A DNA stretch of 64,000 nucleotides. It comes from Allomuricauda sp. CP2A. Its GTDB lineage: Bacteria; Bacteroidota; Bacteroidia; Flavobacteriales; Flavobacteriaceae. The stretch lies in NCBI RefSeq assembly GCF_001683915.1, contig NZ_LXTT01000026.1, positions 186,001 to 250,000 on the forward strand, read 5' to 3'. Made by a program: the position numbers and the translations under genes. Positions 34,928 through 42,277 of this stretch are shown one piece after another; within the stretch, counting starts at the first letter, position 1, and the number at the start of each line of letters is the position of its first letter. The notes under the pieces are model-generated. The model worked only from the letters and a program-made list of their open reading frames with translations. It did not search any database and was not told where the DNA came from.

Positions 34928-35351
34928 GAAAAAAAGACATTGGCTGTGGAACGTACTCATTGTTCTTACACTGATAGTCTGTTTGCTTGCCTTTGTGGCC
35001 CACTACAAAAATTGGTACAAAGTTGAAGAAGGGGAATTCAAGATTTTCTCAGGGATTTACCGTCAAAATATTCCAATTACGGAAATAGATAGTGTCCTAT
35101 TCGTGGAGAAACTGCCCGAAATGGAGCGCTCGTCCGGATTTTCATGGTTGGCCAAGGAAAAGGGCGTTTTCAAGGACTCCATTCATCAGACCAAGGTCTA
35201 TGTTTTTGTGGATGATCTACGGCAACAGAAAATTAAACTGGTGCACCACGATACCCTTAAAATGTACTTTAATGCGCAAGATAGCGTGGAGACCCAAAAA
35301 ATATATGCTATTTTGCAATCCAAAATGATGGACAGCCTCAAAAACCGTTAA
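34920..35351 (+). CDS. Small membrane-anchored protein of unknown function
   Basis: A 143-residue protein starting at the ATG at 34920 (MNRKKRHWLWNV), inside the last codons of the S9 peptidase gene. A basic N-terminus precedes one membrane helix (VLIVLTLIVCLLAFVAHY). The rest is a soluble, probably periplasmic domain of about 110 residues (EEGEFKIFSGIYRQNIPITE). The gene overlap implies coupling to the peptidase. No family is recognised. Confidence 0.75.
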   Translation: MNRKKRHWLWNVLIVLTLIVCLLAFVAHYKNWYKVEEGEFKIFSGIYRQNIPITEIDSVLFVEKLPEMERSSGFSWLAKEKGVFKDSIHQTKVYVFVDDLRQQKIKLVHHDTLKMYFNAQDSVETQKIYAILQSKMMDSLKNR

Positions 35352-35383
35352 TTGAAATTTTCATCACTAATAGTAACCTAGCT

Positions 35384-35791
35384 ATGAAAATGATTTTTAT
35401 TGGGATTTTGTGGTTCCCCATGTCGCTTTTGGCTCAAAACACAATTTCGGTCCATGTAAAAAATGTGGATTCCGCCCAAGGCGATGTTAATGTGGCCTTG
35501 TATGATTCGGATGAAACCTTTTTATCTTTTGATGGGGTTCTTAAGACTAGCAGTGCCCCGGCCCATAAAGGAATTGTGACTTTACAAATAGTGGATTTGC
35601 CCATTGGGGAATATGCTCTGGCCGTATTCCACGATGAAAACGGAAATGGCAAGTTGGACACCAATTGGTTGGGCATCCCCAAGGAAAAAGTAGCTTTTTC
35701 CCGAGCTAAAATGAAAATGTTTGGGCCACCCAAATTCAAGGAATGTACTTTTCGGGTGACCTCGGACCATGAGATCAGTATTGATCTATAA
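35384..35791 (+). CDS. DUF2141 secreted protein
   Basis: A 135-residue protein with a signal peptide (MKMIFIGILWFPMSLLAQ) and an immunoglobulin-like DUF2141 domain. Recognisable segments are QGDVNVALYDSDETFL, PIGEYALAVFHDENGNGKLD and NWLGIPKEKVAFS. DHDENGNGKLD-like motifs are typical of the family, whose function is unknown; it is frequent in Bacteroidota and Proteobacteria. It is probably periplasmic or surface located, 32 bases after the preceding gene. Confidence 0.88.
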   Translation: MKMIFIGILWFPMSLLAQNTISVHVKNVDSAQGDVNVALYDSDETFLSFDGVLKTSSAPAHKGIVTLQIVDLPIGEYALAVFHDENGNGKLDTNWLGIPKEKVAFSRAKMKMFGPPKFKECTFRVTSDHEISIDL

Positions 35792-35889
35792 ATCTTAAAA
35801 GTTGTCAATTCGATTTTTTTCACAAGTAAAAAAAACTTGAACTGACATTACTTTTTTACTTTCACATTGGATTAAAAAGCAATAGAACT

Positions 35890-36282
35890 ATGGAAACCAT
35901 TTTTTTGACGCAGCTTATGGGAGCCGTTTACGGTCTGTTGGCTGTACTATTTGGTGCTTTTGGCGCACATGCCCTAAAAAAGAAATTGACCCCTGAACTG
36001 CTCCATAGTTTTGAGACCGGGGTCAAATATCAAATGTACCATGCCATTGTGCTGTTGGTACTGGGCTTTAACCTCAGTTTTGACCGACCCCTGGATTCGG
36101 CCATCGCCAATTGCTTCATTTTTGGAACACTTTTGTTCTCTTTCAGCATTTATGCTTTGTGTTGGAGTGCTGCCAAAGGTGAAAAGATGCGATTCTTGGG
36201 ACCAGTTACTCCAATTGGTGGACTGCTTTTAGTGATTGGATGGGCTTTGTTGCTCTATTCTTTTATTGGGTCGTTGCTTTGA
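35890..36282 (+). CDS. DUF423 small membrane protein (YgdD-like)
   Basis: A 130-residue inner-membrane protein with four hydrophobic helices. Family signatures are GVLFGAFGAHALKKKL-like (here AVLFGAFGAHALKKKLTPEL), a segment containing ETGVKYQMYHAIVLL, and a C-terminal segment FLGPVTPIGGLLLVIGWALL. The function is unknown across the family. It stands alone between the DUF2141 gene and the convergent feo operon. Confidence 0.92.
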   Translation: METIFLTQLMGAVYGLLAVLFGAFGAHALKKKLTPELLHSFETGVKYQMYHAIVLLVLGFNLSFDRPLDSAIANCFIFGTLLFSFSIYALCWSAAKGEKMRFLGPVTPIGGLLLVIGWALLLYSFIGSLL

Positions 36283-36333
36283 TAAAAAAAAGGTTTATGG
36301 ATGGGAAGGGAAAGACATAAAATAGAATAAGCA

Positions 36334-36483
36334 TCAGCTGCAACCACAATTATCCTCTCCGCAGGATTTGGAACCCTTCTTTTTTCCGTGGATCAAGGAT
36401 TTGGGCAAGAGAAACTTCCAGACCAAATAGCCCACGGCCACTGCCAAAGTAATGTAGACCAAAATGTGCTGTACAGATTCCAT
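36334..36483 (-). CDS. FeoB-associated Cys-rich membrane protein
   Basis: A 49-residue protein with one membrane helix (ILVYITLAVAVGYLVWKF) and a short cytoplasmic tail ending in cysteines (CGEDNCGCS). It is the typical small third component at the end of Bacteroidota feo operons. The ATG at 36483 shares one base with the feoB stop (TAATG), so translation is coupled. It may help iron handling or FeoB assembly; the precise role is unknown. Confidence 0.85.
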   Translation of the reverse strand: MESVQHILVYITLAVAVGYLVWKFLLPKSLIHGKKKGSKSCGEDNCGCS

Positions 36484-38705
36484 TAACTTATGATTTGATA
36501 GGCCGCTAAAGCTACAAGATACGCAAATACACTCATAAATGCCAGTTGCAACAGGGGCCATTTCCAAGAGTTGGTCTCCCGTTTTACAATGGCCAAAGTG
36601 CTCATACATTGCATCGCGAAGGCATAAAACAGCATCAACGAAATCCCCGAAGCCATATTGAACAGGGGTTTGCCCGATGCATCCAATTCTGCAGCCATTC
36701 TATTTTTTATGGTCTCCTCTTCATCGCTTCCCACACTGTAGATGGTGGCCAAGGTTCCCACAAACACCTCTCGGGCCGCAAAGGAGGTCAAGACTGCAAT
36801 GCCAATTTTCCAATCGTAGCCCAAGGGTCTTACCAAAGGTTCAAATGCTTTTCCGGCCTGACCAATATAAGAGTGTTCCAACTTATAACTGGCAATCTCC
36901 TGGGCCTTTGCCCTTTCCGTTAAGTCGTTCGTTATGGCCTGAATGGAATCTTGTACTTGCTCGGAGTCAATGTTCTCGTTTTCTGATTCCACATCTTGCA
37001 CATAGGAATTGACATGGTTCTGAATGTAATTTTTACTGTAGGTGGACAGCCCTTGTTCCTCAATTCGTTCCGTAACAATGCGCTCCGCATTCCTGAAGTC
37101 TTCCGAATACCCATTGGATCCCAAAAACCAAAGGACAATGGAAATGGCCAAAATGATTTTCCCTGCACCCAACACAAAGCTTTTGGTTTTTTCCAATACG
37201 GTGTAGGCCACATTTTTTACCAAGGGTAATCGGTAGGTGGGCATCTCCACCATAAAAAGGGACCGACTTTTTATTTTCAAGATCTTGTTCAGGGCCATTG
37301 CAGATACCAGAGCCATGCCAAAGCCAATCAGGTATAGAAGCATTAAGGTCAATGCTTGATAGCTAAGTCCCAACAAAGAGCCTTCGGGAATCACAAGGGC
37401 GATCAAAATAAGATACACGGGCAATCGGGCCGAACAAGTGGTAAATGGCGTAACCAAAATAGTGATGAGCCGTTCCTTCCAATTTTCTATGGTACGTGTG
37501 GCCATGATGGCGGGGATCGCACAAGCATTCCCCGAAATGAGGGGAACCACACTTTTTCCGCTCAATCCAAATGGGCGCATTAATCGGTCCATTAAAAAGA
37601 CCACCCGGCTCATGTACCCGGATTCTTCCAATAGCGATATGAACAGGAACAAAAAGGCGATTTGTGGAATAAAAATGACAATGCCACCGATACCGGCAAG
37701 GATTCCTTCGGCCAACAGATCCGTGAAAACTCCGGGGGGCAAGGTATTTTTGATCCACTCACTGGCATTGGCAAACTGCGCATCAATAAAATCCATCGGA
37801 TAGGAGCTCCATTCAAAAATAGCCTGAAAAATCAGCAATAGAATGGCAAAGAAAATCACATAACCAAATATCTTATGGGTAAGGATTTTGTCTATGGAAG
37901 CACGCAGCCCTTTGGCGGCCATTATGTCGACCTTGTAGGTTTCCTTGAGGGTATTGTTGATGAACTGATAGCGCAACACCGTCTCCTTGTGCTGTAGTTT
38001 TTTGAGCTCTTCCTTGGATTTAGTGGAAAAGGAAGTGGCATCCTCAATTTGCTTTTTCTCTATGGGCATGAAGTTGACATCTTGGGTGATGACCAACCAT
38101 AATTTGTAGAGATCTTCCTTTGGAAAGGTTTTTTGCAACCGATCAAAATACTCAGGAGCGATCCTTGTTGTATTTACATTGGGAGCGGTGGACAAGCTTT
38201 TGTAGTCGGCAATGAGCTCTTTGATACGATCTATGCCCATACCTTTCCTGGTGCTGACCAGGGCAATTTTGGTGTCGAGTTTTTTCTCCATGGCCTCAAC
38301 GTCTATGGAGATACCTTTTCGCGACATCCGATCGGACATGTTGATGACCAAAATGGTGGGAATGCGTAGGTCTTTGATCTGTGTAAAGAGCAAAAGGTTT
38401 CTCTTTAGATTTTCCACATCACTGATAACGATGGCCACATCAGGATAATCCTTGTCATTTTTATTGAGGAGGAGTTCCACCACCACACTCTCATCCAAAG
38501 AGGTGGTGTTGAGGCTGTACGTTCCGGGAAGATCAAGAATATGGGCCTTTACCCCTCTGGGCAGTTTGCAGATGCCTTCCTTTTTTTCAACCGTGATGCC
38601 GGGATAGTTGCCCACCTTTTGTTTGAGGCCGGTAAGTTGGTTGAAAACTGAGGTTTTTCCGGTATTGGGATTACCGACCAGGGCAACGTTAATGTTTTTA
38701 CTCAT
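36483..38705 (-). CDS. feoB: Ferrous iron transporter FeoB
   Basis: A 740-residue inner-membrane Fe(II) importer with an N-terminal G domain. G1 is GNPNTGKTS (11-19), G3 is DLPG (58-61), and NMSD follows for G4. The helical insertion domain is about 150-280. Two Gate domains follow, with FIPQIAFLFLFISLLEESGY, CSARLPVYLILIALVIP and the Gate2 segment TSFAAREVFVGTLATIYSVG. It overlaps feoA by 4 bases and the Cys-rich partner by one. Confidence 0.96.
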   Translation of the reverse strand: MSKNINVALVGNPNTGKTSVFNQLTGLKQKVGNYPGITVEKKEGICKLPRGVKAHILDLPGTYSLNTTSLDESVVVELLLNKNDKDYPDVAIVISDVENLKRNLLLFTQIKDLRIPTILVINMSDRMSRKGISIDVEAMEKKLDTKIALVSTRKGMGIDRIKELIADYKSLSTAPNVNTTRIAPEYFDRLQKTFPKEDLYKLWLVITQDVNFMPIEKKQIEDATSFSTKSKEELKKLQHKETVLRYQFINNTLKETYKVDIMAAKGLRASIDKILTHKIFGYVIFFAILLLIFQAIFEWSSYPMDFIDAQFANASEWIKNTLPPGVFTDLLAEGILAGIGGIVIFIPQIAFLFLFISLLEESGYMSRVVFLMDRLMRPFGLSGKSVVPLISGNACAIPAIMATRTIENWKERLITILVTPFTTCSARLPVYLILIALVIPEGSLLGLSYQALTLMLLYLIGFGMALVSAMALNKILKIKSRSLFMVEMPTYRLPLVKNVAYTVLEKTKSFVLGAGKIILAISIVLWFLGSNGYSEDFRNAERIVTERIEEQGLSTYSKNYIQNHVNSYVQDVESENENIDSEQVQDSIQAITNDLTERAKAQEIASYKLEHSYIGQAGKAFEPLVRPLGYDWKIGIAVLTSFAAREVFVGTLATIYSVGSDEEETIKNRMAAELDASGKPLFNMASGISLMLFYAFAMQCMSTLAIVKRETNSWKWPLLQLAFMSVFAYLVALAAYQIIS

Positions 38706-38944
38706 AGGCCAGAGGTGTCTTCAACAATGTCCAGCTCAATAAGTTGTGCCAAAGATCGTCTAATGGCAATGTGACTTCCGCTTAAATTGATGTAAATGGG
38801 GTCTTTCAGTGGGGCAACTTGAACCAGTTCAACACTGTTGCCCGGCAAGCAGCCCAGTTCCAACAGTTTTATGGGAAGAACGTGCTCCGAAAAATCCTTT
38901 ATAATTCCCTTTTGTCCGTATATCAAATCCGCTACCGTTGCCAC
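38702..38944 (-). CDS. feoA: FeoA-domain protein of ferrous iron uptake
   Basis: An 80-residue SH3-like protein that supports FeoB in Fe(II) import. The FeoA pattern is visible: LLELGCLPGNSVELVQVAPL and IYINLSGSHIAIRRSLAQLI. First gene of the operon; its stop overlaps the feoB start by 4 bases (ATGA). Confidence 0.94.
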   Translation of the reverse strand: MATVADLIYGQKGIIKDFSEHVLPIKLLELGCLPGNSVELVQVAPLKDPIYINLSGSHIAIRRSLAQLIELDIVEDTSGL

Positions 38945-38983
38945 TAAACTTATTTAGATTGAATTTAATTAAGGGCAAAAATA
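38944..38983 (-). promoter_or_regulatory. feo promoter region with a CTAAA/TTTAG dyad
   Basis: On the minus strand TATTTTTG (38983-38976) is a perfect TAnnTTTG -7 element, 31 bases before the feoA start codon. Between it and the start lies CTAAA-N4-TTTAG (38944-38957). The same two pentamers, in the opposite order and with a 6-base centre, cover the TonB receptor promoter at 20271, so a shared metalloregulator is possible but not shown. Confidence 0.4.
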
Positions 38984-39030
38984 AGTAAAAAAGACAAAAC
39001 AGAATCCTAAAATGGAAAGAAAGGTTAGGT

Positions 39031-39705
39031 CTATTCCGCATAACTGTCCTTAAGGATTTTAAGGTCTTGGAGCAGTTTATTGATTTCCTCGGGATTGGTG
39101 CCGTCGTAAAAGCCCCTGATTCTTCGCTCTTTATCCACTAGGATGAAGTTTTCGGTATGGATCATGTCGTAGGGACCACCATCGCCATCGGTTTTTACGG
39201 CCAAATACGATTTTCGGGCCATTTCATAGATCTGTTTTTTATCACCCGTCACCAAGTTCCATTTGCTGTCCACCACACCTTTTTCCAACGCATACTTTTT
39301 TAGTTGCGGTACGGAATCGATCACCGGGGTAACGGAATGGGAAAGCAACAATACTTCATCATCATCTAGAATGGTCTCCTGAATGTCGGCCATATTCTTG
39401 GTCATGATGGGACATATACTGGGGCAGGTGGTAAAGAAGAAATCGGCCACGTAAATTTTGTCCTTGTAATCGTCTTGGGTGATGGTCTTGCCGTTTTGGT
39501 TGATAAATTTAAAATCCGCAATGCGGTGATATTTCTTTTTATAGTGGAGTGTGCTGTCCACCAAAGTGGGATCCACCATGGAAGGTTGGTACACCGGAAG
39601 CATCTTTTTGGGTTGTAGGGCATTGTAGAACAAATAGATGATCACGGCCGAAAGGCACAGCAAGACAATTCCAAAAAGCCTGTATTTTGCAAAAAAGGAT
39701 TTCAC
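39031..39705 (-). CDS. SCO-family copper/thioredoxin-like protein
   Basis: A 224-residue membrane-anchored protein (N-terminal helix IVLLCLSAVIIYLFYNAL) with a thioredoxin fold facing the periplasm. The copper-site cysteines Cys94 and Cys98 lie in TTCPSICPIMT and the third ligand is probably His183 (DMIHTENF). The family assembles the CuA centre of cytochrome c oxidase. The start is a GTG at 39705; no in-frame ATG lies close. It stands alone between feoA and rseP. Confidence 0.9.
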   Translation of the reverse strand: MKSFFAKYRLFGIVLLCLSAVIIYLFYNALQPKKMLPVYQPSMVDPTLVDSTLHYKKKYHRIADFKFINQNGKTITQDDYKDKIYVADFFFTTCPSICPIMTKNMADIQETILDDDEVLLLSHSVTPVIDSVPQLKKYALEKGVVDSKWNLVTGDKKQIYEMARKSYLAVKTDGDGGPYDMIHTENFILVDKERRIRGFYDGTNPEEINKLLQDLKILKDSYAE

Positions 39706-39824
39706 ATTACAAAATTACGCTCGCTGACAGGATTCATCAAGAGAAAAGCCAAGTTTTGTTGCCAAAACTTTCTTAAAACCTACTACCCTTTGTTTTGTGG
39801 TTTTTTTATCACTTTGTAAAAGTT

Positions 39825-39832
39825 TACTTTTG
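39825..39832 (+). promoter_or_regulatory. -7 promoter element (TACTTTTG) upstream of rseP
   Basis: A perfect TAnnTTTG ending 23 bases before the ATG of the site-2 protease gene, in a T-rich intergenic region with several TTTG runs upstream. Confidence 0.5.
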
Positions 39833-39855
39833 TGCGTTTTAACAAATGACTGCTG

Positions 39856-41211
39856 ATGAGTCCCATACTGATACAGACCATACAATTCTTTTTAAGCCTT
39901 TCCTTGCTCATTGTTCTTCATGAGCTGGGGCATTTTATTCCAGCAAAGATCTTTAAGACAAGGGTGGAGAAATTCTATCTGTTCTTTGATGTGAAATTTT
40001 CCCTTTTCAAAAAGAAAATAGGGGAGACCGTTTATGGAATTGGGTGGCTGCCTCTGGGAGGCTATGTGAAGATTTCCGGAATGATCGATGAGAGCATGGA
40101 CAAGGAGCAGATGCAACAAGATCCAAAACCATGGGAGTTCCGTAGCAAACCAACATGGCAACGATTGATTATAATGTTGGGGGGTGTTACCGTGAACTTT
40201 ATCTTGGCCGTGATTATTTATATAGGAATGGCCTATGCCTACGGAGATCAATATATTCCCATGGATAGTTTGCGTGATGGTGTTTGGGTGACCGAAAAGC
40301 AAATCGGGGATGAGTTGGGAATTCAAACAGGAGACAAGATCTTGGCCGTGGATGGAAATGAGATTGAATCTTTTGACAATGTTTTTGTGGAACTCATCAA
40401 TGGAAACAGCATCACCATTGAACGTGATGGTCAGAGCATTGAAAAGGAAATCCCAATCGACTTCATTGCAACCTTGCTCGAGGATGAGGACAAAATACGC
40501 TTCTTGAGCTTTAGGGTGCCCTTTGTGGTGAACAAAGTTCCCAAAAACTCCCATAACAAAACAGCAGGATTTCAACGCAAGGATGAGTTTCTCAGCATAA
40601 ATGGTTCAGAAGCCATTTACCGAGATCAAGTGATGGATTTATTGGAAGAAAATAAGGGGAATGACATTGACGTTGTGGTTCAGCGTGAAGATGGATCCCG
40701 TGCCAATGTGGTTGCCCAGGTAAATGAAGAAGGAATGTTGGGATTGGAAGTAGGTGGGTATACCATGCAGGACCTTCAGGAAGACGGCTTTTTTGAGATC
40801 AAGACCCAAAAATACTCCTTTATGGAGGCCATTCCTGCAGGAATAGATAAAGGTGTTACCACCTTGTCCAGCTATGTAAAGCAGCTCAAGAAGATTTTTA
40901 ATCCGCAGACAGGGGCATATAAGGGAGTAGGGGGATTTGCCGCCATCGGAAGTATGTTTCCAGGCACATGGAACTGGGCCGCATTTTGGTCCACAACCGC
41001 ATTGATCTCCATTATCTTGGCGTTTATGAACATTTTGCCCATTCCAGCTTTGGATGGGGGACATGTAATGTTCTTGCTGTACGAAATGATCACGGGCCGC
41101 AAACCCAGCGATAAGTTTTTGGAGTATGCCCAGATGATTGGGTTCTTTTTATTGATAGCACTGTTGCTCTTTGCCAATGGCAACGATTTGTATAAATGGC
41201 TTTTTAAATAG
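39856..41211 (+). CDS. rseP: Site-2 metalloprotease RseP
   Basis: A 451-residue intramembrane zinc protease (M50). HELGH is at 22-26 in the first helix and the third zinc ligand is in the LDGGH motif near 400 (PIPALDGGHVMFLLYEM). Two PDZ-like regions lie between (about 125-210 and 225-300). It cleaves membrane-bound anti-sigma factors or signal-peptide remnants; in this genome a target such as the membrane partner of an ECF factor is conceivable but unproven. Confidence 0.94.
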   Translation: MSPILIQTIQFFLSLSLLIVLHELGHFIPAKIFKTRVEKFYLFFDVKFSLFKKKIGETVYGIGWLPLGGYVKISGMIDESMDKEQMQQDPKPWEFRSKPTWQRLIIMLGGVTVNFILAVIIYIGMAYAYGDQYIPMDSLRDGVWVTEKQIGDELGIQTGDKILAVDGNEIESFDNVFVELINGNSITIERDGQSIEKEIPIDFIATLLEDEDKIRFLSFRVPFVVNKVPKNSHNKTAGFQRKDEFLSINGSEAIYRDQVMDLLEENKGNDIDVVVQREDGSRANVVAQVNEEGMLGLEVGGYTMQDLQEDGFFEIKTQKYSFMEAIPAGIDKGVTTLSSYVKQLKKIFNPQTGAYKGVGGFAAIGSMFPGTWNWAAFWSTTALISIILAFMNILPIPALDGGHVMFLLYEMITGRKPSDKFLEYAQMIGFFLLIALLLFANGNDLYKWLFK

Positions 41212-41288
41212 AAAACCGAATTTTTTGCTTGTAGTGTTTTAAAGAAACACATATATTTGCACCCGCTTAGGATAAAAATTCCTCTTTA

Positions 41289-41323
41289 CCTGCCTGCCGG
41301 CAGGCAGGGCTCAGAACTGAGCC
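41289..41323. repeat. Two adjoining perfect palindromes between rseP and tRNA-Asn
   Basis: CCTGCCTGCC/GGCAGGCAGG (41289-41308) is a perfect 20-bp palindrome. It shares its last base with GGCTCAG-AA-CTGAGCC (41308-41323). There is no T-run, so they do not look like a standard terminator. The GC-rich palindrome resembles dispersed repeats of flavobacterial genomes. Confidence 0.65.
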
Positions 41324-41392
41324 ATTTTCTTGACCGGCAACCAGTGTAAAGAAAAAGCGGAATTAAAATAGAGTTTAGAATAAGCGTAACAT

Positions 41393-41466
41393 TCCTCCTT
41401 AGCTCAGTTGGTTAGAGCATCTGACTGTTAATCAGAGGGTCCTTGGTTCGAGCCCAAGAGGGGGAG
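41393..41466 (+). tRNA. tRNA-Asn (anticodon GTT)
   Basis: A full cloverleaf can be drawn. The acceptor is TCCTCCT with AGGGGGA (one T-G pair) and the D stem is GCTC/GAGC. The anticodon stem TCTGA/TCAGA has loop CTGTTAA, with the anticodon at 41427-41429. The T stem CTTGG/CCAAG has loop TTCGAGC. The discriminator is G. CCA is not encoded (CAGA follows). Confidence 0.97.
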
Positions 41467-41472
41467 CAGAAC

Positions 41473-41502
41473 AAAAAGCCACACGAAAGTGTGGCTTTTT
41501 TT
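41473..41502 (+). terminator. Rho-independent terminator after tRNA-Asn
   Basis: AAAAAGCCACAC pairs with GTGTGGCTTTTT around a GAAA tetraloop, followed by more T. It starts six bases after the tRNA end. Confidence 0.92.
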
Positions 41503-41521
41503 GTTTGGGGGTGGGCGAGAA

Positions 41522-41567
41522 GTTTATCCTGAGCACCCGCCTGCCGGGCGGGCGGGTAGTCGAAGGG
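41522..41567. repeat. GC-rich palindrome inside a TCCTGAGC...GTCGAAGGG repeat
   Basis: ACCCGCC (41535-41541) pairs with GGCGGGT (41551-41557) around a GC-rich centre. The flanks TTTATCCTGAGC and AGTCGAAGGGA look like the two halves of a short dispersed repeat that the palindrome has split. It is non-coding. Confidence 0.6.
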
Positions 41568-41580
41568 AGCCCAAGAGGGG
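41567..41580 (+). repeat. Second copy of the tRNA-Asn 3' arm
   Basis: GAGCCCAAGAGGGG is identical to 41450-41463 inside the tRNA gene (T loop end, T stem and most of the acceptor strand). The copy begins 117 bases downstream. Nothing else of a tRNA is present, so it is either a tRNA relic or an attachment-site-like repeat. Confidence 0.6.
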
Positions 41581-41675
41581 AACGGATAAAGCCTGGTAGG
41601 TATTGTACTTACTGTGTTTTTTAATTTCCACACTCTTTTTTATCCAACATCAATAAAAGTAACTTGTTTTTTGGG

Positions 41676-42191
41676 CTACCAATCACCTTCATTTTTTTGG
41701 ATTTTAAAGAGTTGACAAATATTGGCATCAATAACACCTTCGTCTCTTTTCAAAAAAGCCTTTTTGTATTCCCCCTTACTATTAAGTGCATACCGTTCTA
41801 ATTGTGTTCTAGCACCAACGCCATCCCCTAATGCTTGAATTTCTGTGTTACTTATAAATGTTAGGTTCTTTACCGTAACCCTATAACGTTCTTCTTTAAA
41901 TTCAATAAGTACAAATCCGGTAATATCATCAGTATACATATAAAGGCTTCCACCAGAATTGGAGAGTTTTCTGTTTAATAAGAATTGGTTAATATTTGCT
42001 GTTATTTGTCTTTCAGTCTTTTTAATGTCTGAAAAGTTGCCACTTCTCATCATGTAAGAATACACCTCATCAATGTTTTTGTTATTAACAAATATTTTTT
42101 GCCATATTATATTTCCATTTTCAAGGGTCATGTTTTGGCTGAAAACAGATATTGATATTAAAAGGAGTAGAGAGGTAAAAAAGTTTTTCAC
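41676..42191 (-). CDS. DUF4468-like secreted protein
   Basis: A 171-residue protein with a signal peptide (MKNFFTSLLLLISISVFSQ) and one mixed alpha/beta domain. The order of segments (NIIWQKIFVNNKNIDEVYSY, then KTERQITANINQF, then YRVTVKNLTFI) resembles DUF4468 proteins with a TBP-like fold found in Bacteroidota. The match is from memory of the pattern, so the family name is tentative. The function is unknown. Single gene. Confidence 0.7.
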   Translation of the reverse strand: MKNFFTSLLLLISISVFSQNMTLENGNIIWQKIFVNNKNIDEVYSYMMRSGNFSDIKKTERQITANINQFLLNRKLSNSGGSLYMYTDDITGFVLIEFKEERYRVTVKNLTFISNTEIQALGDGVGARTQLERYALNSKGEYKKAFLKRDEGVIDANICQLFKIQKNEGDW

Positions 42192-42277
42192 GGCTTGATA
42201 ATTATATTGGTTTTGTAGAAAACCTGTCCTAAAGATGGGGGTGTCTACAGGGCAAGTTTATCTTATTTAAATACAAT

